DNA of 38,209 bases from Paracoccus sp. UBA889. GTDB lineage: Bacteria > Pseudomonadota > Alphaproteobacteria > Rhodobacterales > Rhodobacteraceae. Positions 1-8,262 of this stretch are shown here, piece after piece. The position numbers were made by a program, and so were the translations under genes. Each line of letters opens with the position of its first letter. The stretch's first letter is position 1. Below the pieces are notes generated by a model. That model was not told where the DNA came from. It saw only the letters and a list, made by a program, of their open reading frames with translations, and did not search any database. The DNA is taken from assembly GCA_002294185.1 (NCBI GenBank), contig DBFD01000019.1, forward strand, positions 1-38,209, written 5' to 3'.

Positions 1-1
1 C

Positions 2-40
2 GCGCCGCCGCCGCCCGCGGCCCGCGTCGCCGCCGCTTGA
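2..40 (+). CDS. Possible C-terminal end of an upstream gene (partial)
   Basis: The first bases can be read in the second frame as a short Ala/Pro/Arg-rich tail (APPPPAARVAAA) ending at a TGA at 38-40. This could be the end of a plus-strand gene that begins outside the window. The piece is too short to assign a family, and low-complexity GC-rich DNA can give such an open frame by chance. Confidence 0.3.
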   Translation, partial: APPPPAARVAAA

Positions 41-94
41 CCTTGACCGCCGCGCGTCCTAGCGACACAAGGCCCCCGTCACGGATATGCGATC

Positions 95-1066
95 ATGCGC
101 CAGCCTTCCGATCGTCAGCCCTCGTCACGCCTGACGACCCAGCGTCCGCTGGCAGGGATCGTCCTGAAATGCGCCAGCGTCGCGGTTTTCACGGTGATGG
201 CGGCGCTGGTCAAGGCAACCGCGGACAAGAGCCTCGGCGTGCCGCCCGGCCAGCAGGTCTTCTTCCGGTCGTTTTTTGCCATTCCGGTGATTCTGGCCTG
301 GCTGGCCTTGCGCCAGGAGATCGGCGTGGGCCTGCGCACCTTTCGGCCCTTGGGCCATGTCTATCGCGGCATCATCGGCACCGCCGCCATGGGGCTGAAT
401 TTCTGGGCGCTGTCGCTGTTGTCCTTTCCCGAGGCGACCGCCATCGGCTATGCCGCGCCGCTGCTGGTCGTCGTCTTCGCCGCGATGTTTCTGGGCGAGG
501 ACGTGCGCCTGTTCCGCCTGGGCATGGTCGGGATGGGACTTGCCGGCGTGCTGATCGTGCTGTCGCCGCAACTCAACATGTCCGGGGCGGGCGATTACCG
601 AAACCAGTTGGGCGCCGTCGTGGCGCTTGGCGGCGCCTTCTGTGCCGCGCTGGCGCAGATCTTCGTGCGCCGGCTGGTGCAGGAAGAACGCACCTCGGCC
701 ATCGTCTTCTGGTTCTCGGTCACCTCGGCGGTGCTGGGATTGTCCACGCTGCCCTTCGGCTGGGTGGCGCCGGATGCCCGGACGCTGGCGCTGCTGATCA
801 CGACCGGCATTCTGGGCGGGTTCGGGCAAATCTTTCTGACCTCGGCCTATCGCTTTGCCGATGCCTCGCTGATCGCGCCCTTCGAATATGTCTCGATGAT
901 CCTGGCCATCGCCATCGGCTGGTTCTTCTTTGCCGAGGCGCCGACGGCCGTCGTGCTGACCGGCGCGGCGGTGGTCATTCTGGCCGGGATCCTGATCATC
1001 TGGCGCGAGCGCAGGCTGGGGCTGGAGCGCAATCGTCAACGCAAGGCGATGACGCCCCAGGGCTGA
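95..1066 (+). CDS. DMT-superfamily (EamA) inner-membrane transporter
   Basis: Predicted drug/metabolite exporter of the EamA family, 323 residues, the usual length for a ten-helix protein made of two EamA repeats. After a short polar N-terminus, hydrophobic segments alternate with short loops (for example around ALVKATADK, GTAAMGLNFWAL, and a second-repeat segment with GGFGQIFLTSAYRFADASLIAPFEY). The second repeat's 'A.....APFEY' stretch is typical of the RhaT/YdcZ-like EamA members of Rhodobacteraceae. The C-terminus is basic, as expected for a cytoplasmic tail. The ATG at 95 was chosen because it precedes the first hydrophobic segment by a normal distance; there is no strong Shine-Dalgarno (SD) sequence. 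The substrate cannot be read from sequence. It converges on the DUF2270 gene. Confidence 0.85.
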   Translation: MRQPSDRQPSSRLTTQRPLAGIVLKCASVAVFTVMAALVKATADKSLGVPPGQQVFFRSFFAIPVILAWLALRQEIGVGLRTFRPLGHVYRGIIGTAAMGLNFWALSLLSFPEATAIGYAAPLLVVVFAAMFLGEDVRLFRLGMVGMGLAGVLIVLSPQLNMSGAGDYRNQLGAVVALGGAFCAALAQIFVRRLVQEERTSAIVFWFSVTSAVLGLSTLPFGWVAPDARTLALLITTGILGGFGQIFLTSAYRFADASLIAPFEYVSMILAIAIGWFFFAEAPTAVVLTGAAVVILAGILIIWRERRLGLERNRQRKAMTPQG

Positions 1067-1084
1067 GGCGCGGTCGGCCGGATC

Positions 1085-1765
1085 TCAGCCCATGCCCAGG
1101 GCGTCGCGCCGCATCCGCGCGCGTTCCGCGTCCTGCTTGCCGCTGAGGATGGCGATGATCGACCAGCTTATGCAGTAGAACGCCCCGACCCCCAGGACCA
1201 GCCAGCCCGGAAACGGTCCGATGGCGGCGCGTTCCAGCAACTGGCCGGCCGAGACCAGCGGGTCGGGATGCACGATCAGCTTGCCCAGATAAGCCACGGC
1301 CTGGATCAGCAGGATCCAGACATAATTGCGCCGGATCCGCCGACCGATCGCGGTCCACATGCTGACATGATAGGCCGGATGCAGATAATCCTCGGCCAGC
1401 CGGTCCTGCCAGTGTTCCTCCAGATGCAGATCGCCTTCCTTCAGGATCGGCGCCATGAAATGCAGTTCCATCCACCGGCAGCGGGCGCGCCAGACGTTGA
1501 AATAGCGATATCGCCGCGCTTCCAGCATCAGGAAGAAGATGATCAGGATGCCGACCAGAACCAGCGGCAGCGGCGACGCCTGGGGCGATGAATAGGTGAT
1601 CGACAGGGCGACGCCCAGCGTCACCACCGACCAGTTCGTCGTCGTGTCCAGCCGCGTGCGCCAGATGGTCGAGCGATAGACCTCGCCGCGATAGAGATGC
1701 GCGATCACGCCCATTTCGGCGGCATCCAGCTTCTTGCGACAATGTTGTTCGCCATCCATGGTCAT
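1085..1765 (-). CDS. DUF2270 family membrane protein
   Basis: A 226-residue protein matching the DUF2270 family of predicted integral membrane proteins. The N-terminal part has a conserved-looking stretch (MGVIAHLYRGEVYRSTIWRTRLD). It is followed by two hydrophobic segments (near WSVVTLGVALSI and LVLVGILIIFFLML), a soluble middle with many Arg/Trp residues (EARRYRYFNVWRARCRWMELHF), and two more membrane segments near the C-terminus. The start is either ATG 1765 or ATG 1759; a GGGGAGAG sequence lies immediately upstream and spaces better to 1759. It is divergent from the BLUF gene, with about 185 bp between them. No biochemical function is known for this family; family assignment is from memory of its sequence pattern. 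Confidence 0.75.
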   Translation of the reverse strand: MTMDGEQHCRKKLDAAEMGVIAHLYRGEVYRSTIWRTRLDTTTNWSVVTLGVALSITYSSPQASPLPLVLVGILIIFFLMLEARRYRYFNVWRARCRWMELHFMAPILKEGDLHLEEHWQDRLAEDYLHPAYHVSMWTAIGRRIRRNYVWILLIQAVAYLGKLIVHPDPLVSAGQLLERAAIGPFPGWLVLGVGAFYCISWSIIAILSGKQDAERARMRRDALGMG

Positions 1766-1950
1766 TCTCTCCCCGCGACCAGCTTGGCAGGCCGCCGGGA
1801 ATCCGGCAAGCCGGTTGCGCACAGGGGCGCTGATCGTGCTTGTCCATCTCAGCCAAAGGCAACGGGCTGAAACTTAACAAAACTTATATGGATGGTGCCG
1901 GTCGTTTCAGGTTAAGAAGCGTCAAGTGCCACGAGAATGAGGAGGTCTTC

Positions 1951-2391
1951 GTGCCCCGTACATTGTCGGCAATCCTCTATCGCAGCGAATCTCTGGTGCC
2001 GCCGAACGGCGCCGAGGAACGGGATATGCTGGTCAAGGCGGCGTTGCGCAACGCACGATTGGGCATCACCGGGTTGCTGCATCGCGAAGCCGATGTCTAT
2101 TACCAGTGGATCGAAGGCCCGGCAGACAATCTTGATTCGCTCTACGAAGACATCCTTGCCGATCCCCGACATCGCGATGTCGAGCTGCTGCTGCGCTCGC
2201 CCATCGCGCAGCGGCAGTTCGATGGCTGGTCGATGGGACGCACCGATCGCGATTGCACGCTGCTTTTCGATTGGGCGACGCAGCACGACGTATCGATGCG
2301 CGCGATGCGGCCCGAGGATTTTCTGTCTTTCCTGAACGATTGTTCGTTCAGCGTGCTGCGGCAGGACGCGCCGGCCAATCCCGCCGGCTAG
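1951..2391 (+). CDS. BLUF-domain blue-light sensor
   Basis: A 146-residue single-domain BLUF (flavin-binding) photoreceptor. All residues of the flavin switch are present with exactly the spacing known from Rhodobacter AppA: Tyr10 (ILYRS), Asn34 (RNARLGITGLL), Gln52 (YYQWIEG), and Trp93/Met95 (GWSM), matching AppA Tyr21/Asn45/Gln63/Trp104/Met106. About 45 residues follow the core, enough for capping helices but not for a separate output domain, so signalling must go through a partner. The GTG start at 1951 is preceded by AGGAGG with a 5-base spacer; upstream in-frame extension from 1840 lacks such a site. An AT-rich tract near 1870-1895 may hold its promoter. The TAG stop overlaps the stop of the convergent thymidine kinase. 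Confidence 0.9.
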   Translation: MPRTLSAILYRSESLVPPNGAEERDMLVKAALRNARLGITGLLHREADVYYQWIEGPADNLDSLYEDILADPRHRDVELLLRSPIAQRQFDGWSMGRTDRDCTLLFDWATQHDVSMRAMRPEDFLSFLNDCSFSVLRQDAPANPAG

Positions 2392-2972
2392 GCGGGGCGC
2401 TGTCGCGCCGTCGCCTCGCGCCAATGACGGCGGCACAAGGACAGGTAGGTCTCGTTTCCGCCGACCTGCACCTGCGCGCCTTCGGTCAGCGCGCCGCCGT
2501 CTGCGCCGCGCCGGATCACCATCGTGGCCTTTCGCCCGCAATGGCAGATCGTGCGGACCTCGCGCAGATCGTCGGCCAAAGCCAGCAGCGCGGCCGAGCC
2601 GGGAAACAATTCGCCGCGGAAATCGACCCGCAGTCCATAGCACATGACCGGAATGCGCAGATCGTCGGCCACGTGCGCCAGTTGCCAGACCTGATGGCGG
2701 CTCAGAAACTGTGCCTCGTCGATGAAGATGCAGGCGCAACCGCGACCCCGGCTTTCGATCAGCCCGACCATGTCGGTCGCGGCATCGAAGGTCAGCGCCT
2801 CGGCGCCGATGCCGATGCGGCTGCCGATCCGGCCGTGTCCCTCGCGCCCGTCCAGCGCCGCTGTCAGCAGCAGCGTCGCCATGCCGCGCTCGCGGTAATT
2901 ATGGGCGGCTTGCAGCAGCAGTGTACTTTTGCCCGCGTTCATGGTCGAGTAATGGAAATACAGCTTTGCCAT
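2388..2972 (-). CDS. tdk: Thymidine kinase
   Basis: Cytosolic type II thymidine kinase (194 residues), which phosphorylates thymidine with ATP in nucleoside salvage. The N-terminus MAKLYFHYSTMNAGKST carries the Walker A loop (residues 9-17) typical of TK1-like enzymes. Further motifs are the FIDEAQF Walker B segment, and a zinc-ribbon with CHC near the middle of the C-terminal half and a C..H pair near the end (SLCRRHW). The length matches bacterial Tdk. A much longer open frame continues upstream, but the kinase fold begins exactly at the ATG at 2972, so that start is used. Its stop codon (CTA on the plus strand, 2388-2390) interlocks with the BLUF stop at 2389-2391. Confidence 0.95.
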   Translation of the reverse strand: MAKLYFHYSTMNAGKSTLLLQAAHNYRERGMATLLLTAALDGREGHGRIGSRIGIGAEALTFDAATDMVGLIESRGRGCACIFIDEAQFLSRHQVWQLAHVADDLRIPVMCYGLRVDFRGELFPGSAALLALADDLREVRTICHCGRKATMVIRRGADGGALTEGAQVQVGGNETYLSLCRRHWREATARQRPA

Positions 2973-3116
2973 GGCGCCAGATAGCGCCGGGCCGGTGCGC
3001 GGGCAAGCCGCGGAGATTGCCAGGAAGTCCGTTTTCTGGCACAACCGCGTCGCCGTGGCGAACGTCGCCGTCGCGCGGTGCCCTGTCTTTTCGCAGTCAC
3101 AGATCAGGTTGTTCCA

Positions 3117-4310
3117 ATGCGCGATCCGTTGTTCCGCATGGCCCTTGTGCTGGGTCTTCTTGCCGCGGTGGGCCCCTTCGCGGTGGACATGTATCTGCCT
3201 GCGCTGCCGCAGGTCGCCAGGGATCTGAACACGTCCGAGACCGCAGCGGCAATGACGCTGACAGCCTATTTCATCACTTTCGGCATCGCCCAGATGGTCT
3301 ATGGTCCGATGGCCGATGCCCTGGGCCGAAAAATGCCCATCGTGATCGGCACCGCGATCTTTCTGGCCGCCACGCTTGCCGCGATTCTGGCCCCCTCGAT
3401 CGGCTGGCTGATCGCGGCGCGGGCACTGCAGGGGCTGGGCTCGGCCACGCTGATGGTGGTGCCGCGGGCGGTGATCCGCGATCTGGCGACCGGGCCGGCG
3501 GCGGCCCGAATGATGGCCGCGATCATGATCGTCATCTCGGTATCGCCGATGCTGGCGCCGCTGACCGGTTCGCTGGTCATGGCCTGGGGCGGCTGGCGCG
3601 AGATCTTCGCGGTTCTTGCCGCCGCGGCCGCCTTCAGCCTGTGCCTGACCCTGTTCGTTCTGCCCGAGACCCTGCCGGTCGAACATCGCCGCCCCGTGCA
3701 GCTGCGCCCGATCCTGAGCGGTGCCGGCCGGCTGCTGTCGGACCGCCGCTTCATGGGGCTGACCATGATCGGCGGTTTCGGGCTGGCCAGTTTCTTCGTC
3801 TTCCTGTCCGCGGCCAGCTTCGTCTACACGCGCCAGTACGGCCTGTCGCCGACCGGCTTTTCGCTGGCCTTCGCGATCAATGCCGTGGGCTTCTTCACCG
3901 CCTCGCAATTCGCCGGCCCCATGGCCGACCGTTTCGGTATGGAGCGGGTGATCGCGCTGGCCATCACCGGTTTCGCGGTCCTGGGCGTCGCGTTGACCGG
4001 GCTCGTCTGGATCGGCCTTGACGCGCTGCCGGTGGTGGTGGCCGGGCTGTTCTGCGCCAATGCCTTCCTCGGGCTGGTCATCCCCACGGCGATGGTCATG
4101 TCGCTGGACCCCCATCCCGACATCGCGGGCCTTGCCTCCTCGCTGGGGGGCACGATCCAGATGCTGACCGGAGGCGCGATGATCGCCGTGACCGGACCGT
4201 TCATGGATAACAGCGCCGCCACCATGGTGCCCGCGATCGCCTTGTGCGGGGTGCTGGCATGGTGCGCTGCGGCCGCGTCGCTGCCCCGGCCGCGTTTGCG
4301 GGTGGCATGA
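3117..4310 (+). CDS. Bcr/CflA-family multidrug efflux MFS transporter
   Basis: A 397-residue major facilitator with the features of the Bcr/CflA drug-resistance group. The first helix ends in 'FAVDMYLPALPQVARDL', the first cytoplasmic loop has the MFS motif A-like 'GPMADALGRK', and the fourth helix region has 'RALQGLGSATLMVVPRAVIRDL'. Twelve hydrophobic segments are apparent, as usual for the family. ATG 3117 is preferred over the in-frame GTG at 3078 because it leaves a short N-terminus directly before helix 1 and has an AGG eight bases upstream. The gene is divergent from tdk. Likely proton-driven export of small drugs; the actual substrate is not deducible. Confidence 0.88.
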   Translation: MRDPLFRMALVLGLLAAVGPFAVDMYLPALPQVARDLNTSETAAAMTLTAYFITFGIAQMVYGPMADALGRKMPIVIGTAIFLAATLAAILAPSIGWLIAARALQGLGSATLMVVPRAVIRDLATGPAAARMMAAIMIVISVSPMLAPLTGSLVMAWGGWREIFAVLAAAAAFSLCLTLFVLPETLPVEHRRPVQLRPILSGAGRLLSDRRFMGLTMIGGFGLASFFVFLSAASFVYTRQYGLSPTGFSLAFAINAVGFFTASQFAGPMADRFGMERVIALAITGFAVLGVALTGLVWIGLDALPVVVAGLFCANAFLGLVIPTAMVMSLDPHPDIAGLASSLGGTIQMLTGGAMIAVTGPFMDNSAATMVPAIALCGVLAWCAAAASLPRPRLRVA

Positions 4311-4343
4311 AAAAGCCGCAGGACCAACATCCCGCGGCTTCTT
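4309..4343 (-). terminator. Rho-independent terminator between convergent genes
   Basis: A stem with arms AAGCCGC-n-GGA and TCC-n-GCGGCTT (one mismatch) around a six-base loop. Read on the minus strand it is followed by TTTTTC, a proper U-tract for the helicase gene. On the plus strand the tail is only CTTCTTCG, so it may act weakly for the MFS gene as well. Confidence 0.7.
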
Positions 4344-4378
4344 CGTTGCCCAAATACCCAAATCCCGCAGGCCGACGC

Positions 4379-5749
4379 TCAGGCCTTCGCCTGCCGGCTT
4401 CTGGGCTGCCGTGAAGGACGCCGGGCGGGACGCTTGTTCGCGCCGCCATCGATCGGCTTGCCGCGACCGCGAGGCCCGCGACCGGCCGAGGCCGCGGCGG
4501 GCGGCGGAACCTCGCCGCCGATCACCGGGATGGCGGATTTCATCGCCCTTTCGATGGCGCGCAATTCGCCGATTTCGGCCGGCGCGCAGAAGGCCACGGC
4601 GCGGCCGTCGCGTCCGGCGCGGGCGGTGCGACCGATGCGGTGGACATAATTCTCGGGCACGTTCGGCAGATCGTAATTATAGACATGGGCGACCTCGGGA
4701 ATATCGAGACCCCGCGCCGCCACATCGGTGGCCACCAGAATCTGGGTCTGGCCGGCGCGGAACGCGGCCAGGGCGCGTTCGCGCTGACCCTGCGACTTGT
4801 TGCCGTGAATCGCCGCGACCTTGAACCCCCACTTGTCCAGAAGCTTGGACAGTTTTTCGCTGCCATGCTTGGTGCGACCGAAGACCATGGCCAATTCGCC
4901 GGGATGTTTCGACAGATATTCTGCCAGCAGCGTCGCCTTGTCGCCTTGCGTGACGAAATGCACGCCTTGCTCGATCTGCTTGGCGGCCTGGCCCGGAGGG
5001 TTTACCGCGACCCTGACCGGATCGGTCAGATAGGTGTCGGCCAGTTCCGACATCAGCTTCGGCATTGTGGCCGAGAAAAGCAGCGTCTGCCGTTCCTTCG
5101 GCAGGATCCTGGCGATCCGGCGCAGCGCATGGATGAAGCCGATGTCCAGCATCTGGTCGGCCTCGTCCAGAACCAGATAGGTGGTCTGCGACAGATCGAC
5201 CGCGCGTCGCTCGATAAGGTCGATCAGGCGGCCGGGCGTGGCGATCAGCACATCGACGCCGCGCGACAGCCGTTCCATCTGGACGTTGATCGAGGCGCCG
5301 CCGACGACGCGGAAGCTGCGGATCGGGGTGCCCTCGGCATAGGCGTCGATATTGGTGGCGATCTGCGTTGCCAATTCGCGCGTCGGCGCCAGAATCAGCG
5401 CGCGGCAGGTCTTGGGATCGGGCTTCTTGCCGAAGTTGATCAGCCGGGTCAGCATGGGCAGCCCGAAGGCCGCCGTCTTGCCGGTGCCGGTCTGGGCCAG
5501 CCCCAGCACGTCGCGCCCCGCCACGACCGAGGGAATGCCCCGTTCCTGGATCGGTGTCGGCGTGACCAGCCCCATCGCGGCGATATTGGCATTGATGCGG
5601 TGATCGATCCCCATTTCGGCAAAGGGGCCGCTGGGCAGCGGATCGCGTGAGACCGCGCGGCGGCCCTGATTCGCGGCGGGTTGCGGGGCGGGACGCCCCT
5701 TGCCCTTGCCGCCATGGAAAGGACGGCGATTGTTGTTCTTCTGGTCCAT
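4379..5749 (-). CDS. DEAD-box ATP-dependent RNA helicase (RhlE-like)
   Basis: A 456-residue DEAD-box helicase that unwinds RNA duplexes in ribosome assembly or mRNA decay. Motifs in order: a Gln/Asn/Arg-rich N-terminal tail (1-40), Q motif PTPIQ (about 64-68), Walker A AQTGTGKT (85-92), PTRELA, TPGR, VLDEADQML (the DEAD box), SAT, and in the second RecA domain ATDVAARGLDIPEV and HRIGRTARAGRDG. The C-terminus is a basic Arg/Gly/Pro-rich tail, typical of RhlE/DbpA-type proteins that contact RNA nonspecifically. ATG 5749 gives MDQKNNNRR; a TTG directly upstream is also in frame. A terminator lies just beyond the stop. Which paralogue (RhlE, CsdA) it corresponds to is not certain. Confidence 0.93.
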   Translation of the reverse strand: MDQKNNNRRPFHGGKGKGRPAPQPAANQGRRAVSRDPLPSGPFAEMGIDHRINANIAAMGLVTPTPIQERGIPSVVAGRDVLGLAQTGTGKTAAFGLPMLTRLINFGKKPDPKTCRALILAPTRELATQIATNIDAYAEGTPIRSFRVVGGASINVQMERLSRGVDVLIATPGRLIDLIERRAVDLSQTTYLVLDEADQMLDIGFIHALRRIARILPKERQTLLFSATMPKLMSELADTYLTDPVRVAVNPPGQAAKQIEQGVHFVTQGDKATLLAEYLSKHPGELAMVFGRTKHGSEKLSKLLDKWGFKVAAIHGNKSQGQRERALAAFRAGQTQILVATDVAARGLDIPEVAHVYNYDLPNVPENYVHRIGRTARAGRDGRAVAFCAPAEIGELRAIERAMKSAIPVIGGEVPPPAAASAGRGPRGRGKPIDGGANKRPARRPSRQPRSRQAKA

Positions 5750-5977
5750 CAAAAACTTTCAGGCCCTCGCATCCCCCGTATCGGACACGAAAGCAGTGGC
5801 CACGCACATCATCGGCGCGGCGATCAGCAGGGGTGCGGGCGCAATACGAGAAGCCCGCAAGCCTCCCCGCGTGAATGGGAAACTGGATTATCGTCGCAGG
5901 CCTGGGGCGAAATCTCGCGGCTGCTCACGCGGCAGCGGACGGCGACATGGCTCAGATGGGGGAACCGTCGCGACAAG

Positions 5978-6427
5978 TCAAGCGCGGTCTGCGCTGTCCA
6001 GCCAGATCGTGACCGGTCCGTCGTTGAGAAGCCGCAGCTTCATCTCGGCGCCGAATTGGCCGGTCTCGACGGCAACGCCCTCTCCGCGCAGGCCGTCCAC
6101 GAAGCAATCAAGGAGCCTGCGCCCGTCGTGGGGCGCGGCCGCCGCGGAAAAGCCGGGGCGGTTGCCCGAACGGGTATCGGCGGCCAGCGTGAACTGGCTG
6201 ACGACCAGCGCGCCGCCCCCCATGTCGATGAGCGACCGGTTCATCCTGCCCGCCTCGTCCCCGAAGATGCGCAACCTTGCCACCCGCGCGGCCAGCTTCT
6301 CGGCCATCGCCTCGTCATCGCCGCGCATGGCGCAGGCCAGCACCAGCAGACCCGGTCCGATGCGGCCGATCGGCCGGCCCTCGACCTCGACCGAGGCCTC
6401 GGTGACGCGCTGGACCAGCGCCCTCAT
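5978..6427 (-). CDS. dtd: D-aminoacyl-tRNA deacylase
   Basis: A 149-residue DTD enzyme that hydrolyses D-amino acids (and glycine misattached to tRNA-Ala) from tRNA, a translation quality-control step. The start is at MRALVQRV, the classical N-terminus of Dtd. The two active-site signatures are present: SQFTL (in [11 protein letters not shown]) and the C-terminal N-x-GPVT (NDGPVTIWL), plus the GNRPGF segment. The length is normal. An in-frame ATG five codons upstream is also possible but adds residues not seen in the family. Separated from the helicase by about 230 bp with no visible gene. Confidence 0.95.
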   Translation of the reverse strand: MRALVQRVTEASVEVEGRPIGRIGPGLLVLACAMRGDDEAMAEKLAARVARLRIFGDEAGRMNRSLIDMGGGALVVSQFTLAADTRSGNRPGFSAAAAPHDGRRLLDCFVDGLRGEGVAVETGQFGAEMKLRLLNDGPVTIWLDSADRA

Positions 6428-6571
6428 GCGCGGCGCCTCCACGGCCTGAAAATCGCCGTCACGATTGCTGCCGCACCGCCCGTCATCGCAGGCCGGTGGT
6501 CGGTTCGGGATTCATCGCATGCTCCTGCCCGTTTGCCGACATGATGCGGCCGGGCCCCTGAAAGGGTCAAG

Positions 6572-6799
6572 TCACGGGGCCAGGAAGATGCCCACGATGA
6601 CCAGGACCAGCCCGATGCCCGACAGGGCCAGCGCCGCCATGTTCAGCACCAGCGCGCGCCGCATCCGCGCGCGCAGCGCGGCATCGTCCAGCCCGGCCTT
6701 GCGCGCGCGCGCGACGATCGCGATGCAACCGATCAGCAAGGCCACGCCGGCCAGCGTCAGCGCGGCTCCGAGCCAGACGAGAATGTCGAAGATGGTCAT
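6572..6799 (-). CDS. Small two-helix membrane protein, hypothetical
   Basis: A 75-residue protein with two clear membrane segments (IFDILVWLGAALTLAGVALL near the N-terminus and LNMAALALSGIGLVLVIVGI near the C-terminus). They are joined by a basic, Arg/Ala-rich loop, suggesting a hairpin with the loop in the cytoplasm. The ATG at 6799 is preceded by GGAGA at a proper distance; an ATG eleven codons upstream lacks one. No recognisable family. It lies between dtd and the divergent gapR and may be transcribed with dtd. Confidence 0.6.
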   Translation of the reverse strand: MTIFDILVWLGAALTLAGVALLIGCIAIVARARKAGLDDAALRARMRRALVLNMAALALSGIGLVLVIVGIFLAP

Positions 6800-6937
6800 G
6801 GCGATCTGTCTCCGCGATGGGCGCGATATCATGCCGGTGGCCTAGCGGCGATTGCACCCCGGAACAAGAGCGACTAACCCTGCGCGCCAGATGATGACGT
6901 CGCGGGACCGACCCGTGGCAACAGATAGGGACGAAAG

Positions 6938-7189
6938 ATGCAGGACGATCAGGCCTATGGTGTCGCCGCCGACGAGCTGCGCCAGTTCATCGAGCAGTTC
7001 GAACAGCTTGAGGCAGAAAAAAAGGACATCGCCGAGCGCCAGAAAGAGGTCATGGCCGAGGCCAAGGCCCGCGGCTATGACACCAAGGTGATGAAGAAGA
7101 TCGTCGCCCTGCGCAAGCGCGACCGTGACGACGTGGCCGAGGAAGAGGCCATCCTGGAGATGTACAAATCCGCCCTTGGCATGGGCTGA
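6938..7189 (+). CDS. gapR: GapR-like nucleoid-associated protein (DUF2312)
   Basis: An 83-residue DUF2312 protein. In Caulobacter the homologue GapR forms clamps on overtwisted DNA ahead of polymerases and helps topoisomerases. The sequence is a highly charged coiled coil (QFIEQFEQLEAEKKDIAERQ) followed by a basic segment (EVMAEAKARGYDTKVMKKIVALRKRDRD) that matches the family signature. The length is standard. An AGGGA motif lies upstream of the ATG. The gene stands alone between two minus-strand genes, as is usual for this family. Confidence 0.9.
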   Translation: MQDDQAYGVAADELRQFIEQFEQLEAEKKDIAERQKEVMAEAKARGYDTKVMKKIVALRKRDRDDVAEEEAILEMYKSALGMG

Positions 7190-7282
7190 CGGGCGCCGGT
7201 TGCGGCGCGCGGAAGGATGGGGTGTTCGCGGCCGGATTGCCGCGCCGCGATCCCGGCCTGAGCCTTCCTGCGCCCGCGCCTT

Positions 7283-8161
7283 TCAGGGCAGGACGAACTC
7301 GACCCCCGGCAGGACCGCGATCTCGGCCACGTCACTGCGATAGAGATCGGTGATCTCGTCGACCATGTCCTGCGTCCAGCCTGGCAGGGCGACCTCTTGT
7401 TCCATCGCGTCCCGGGGGGCGTGATCGGCAAGGATGCGGGCGTATATTTCGCGCCGTTGCTGCACACTCAGCTGGTCGCGGCCGCCAAGTGCCTCCTGAA
7501 GCATCGCAAGCCCCGAATCGCCGAGAATTTCCTGCATGTAGACCAGGGCGCCGGACAGCGGCGCGTCGGCCGGGATCTTTCCGGCCAGCCGCACGATTTC
7601 GGGCCAGATCAGCGGCACGTCCTCGTGACACCAGATCACGATGCGGCGACCGGGAACCGACCGGACCAGCCGCCGGATCGCGTCGCGCCAGCGCAGATCC
7701 TGCGGCCGGTTGCCCTGAAGCAGCTTGTCATAGCCGCCGCCGGTGAAGATCGGCAGGACTTCGGACAGCAACGTCGCCGGATTGCGGATCGCCAGGAAAA
7801 ATTCCGCTTGTGCCTGCGGGAACAGGCTGGCCAGCGCCGCCGCGCGCGACCCCATTTGCGGATACAGCCCCTCGTTGCGGCCACAGACCCGGCCCGGCGC
7901 GCCCATGAAGGTGGGCGTGGACAGGACCACGCGGCGCGGCGCCTCGGCGGTCAGCATCGCGTCCAGCATGATCTGTTCCATCTCGGGCGTGGCGCGGCCG
8001 CCGTTCAGGGCCATCAGCGCCTCTTCGAACAGGCCCCGATGGCGTTGCGGGGTGACGATCTCGGTTCCCTTGCCCAGCAGCCATTCGCGGTTGTTGAGCA
8101 GGGTCTTCAGAAGCCGGTCCCCGTCGGTGCAATGCACCCCGAGGTGAAACACCATCTCCAT
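7283..8161 (-). CDS. Hypothetical protein, distantly sulfotransferase-like
   Basis: A 292-residue soluble protein without signal peptide or membrane segment. The N-terminus (MEMVFHLGVHCTDGDRLLKTLL) has the layout of the 'HIGxHKTG(T)xxLQ' PAPS-binding strand-loop-helix of the sulfotransferase fold. However, the usual Lys-Thr-Gly-Thr is replaced by CTDGD, so PAPS binding is doubtful. Further parts read as alternating strands and helices (RRVVLSTPTFMG; AEFFLAIRNPATLLSEVLP; RRIVIWCHEDVPLIWPEIVR), where 'FFLAIRNP' resembles the second sulfotransferase motif. I infer a degenerate sulfotransferase-like family common in Rhodobacteraceae. Divergent from the iron permease, with about 100 bp between them. 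Confidence 0.6.
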   Translation of the reverse strand: MEMVFHLGVHCTDGDRLLKTLLNNREWLLGKGTEIVTPQRHRGLFEEALMALNGGRATPEMEQIMLDAMLTAEAPRRVVLSTPTFMGAPGRVCGRNEGLYPQMGSRAAALASLFPQAQAEFFLAIRNPATLLSEVLPIFTGGGYDKLLQGNRPQDLRWRDAIRRLVRSVPGRRIVIWCHEDVPLIWPEIVRLAGKIPADAPLSGALVYMQEILGDSGLAMLQEALGGRDQLSVQQRREIYARILADHAPRDAMEQEVALPGWTQDMVDEITDLYRSDVAEIAVLPGVEFVLP

Positions 8162-8262
8162 CCGCTCGGCCTCGTTCTTTCTTCGGTCCGGTTCTTTTCT
8201 GGCGTGGCAAGAGTAGCTGCCATTGATGGACAGTCAAACGCCTTTGGATTAACGCAGGGTGA

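Noticed and set aside
2388-4361. A 657-codon minus-strand open frame that includes tdk
   Set aside because: Only the last 194 codons resemble a protein family. The upstream part is antisense to the MFS gene and low-complexity (Arg/Gly/Gln/His-rich), typical of GC-rich shadow frames.
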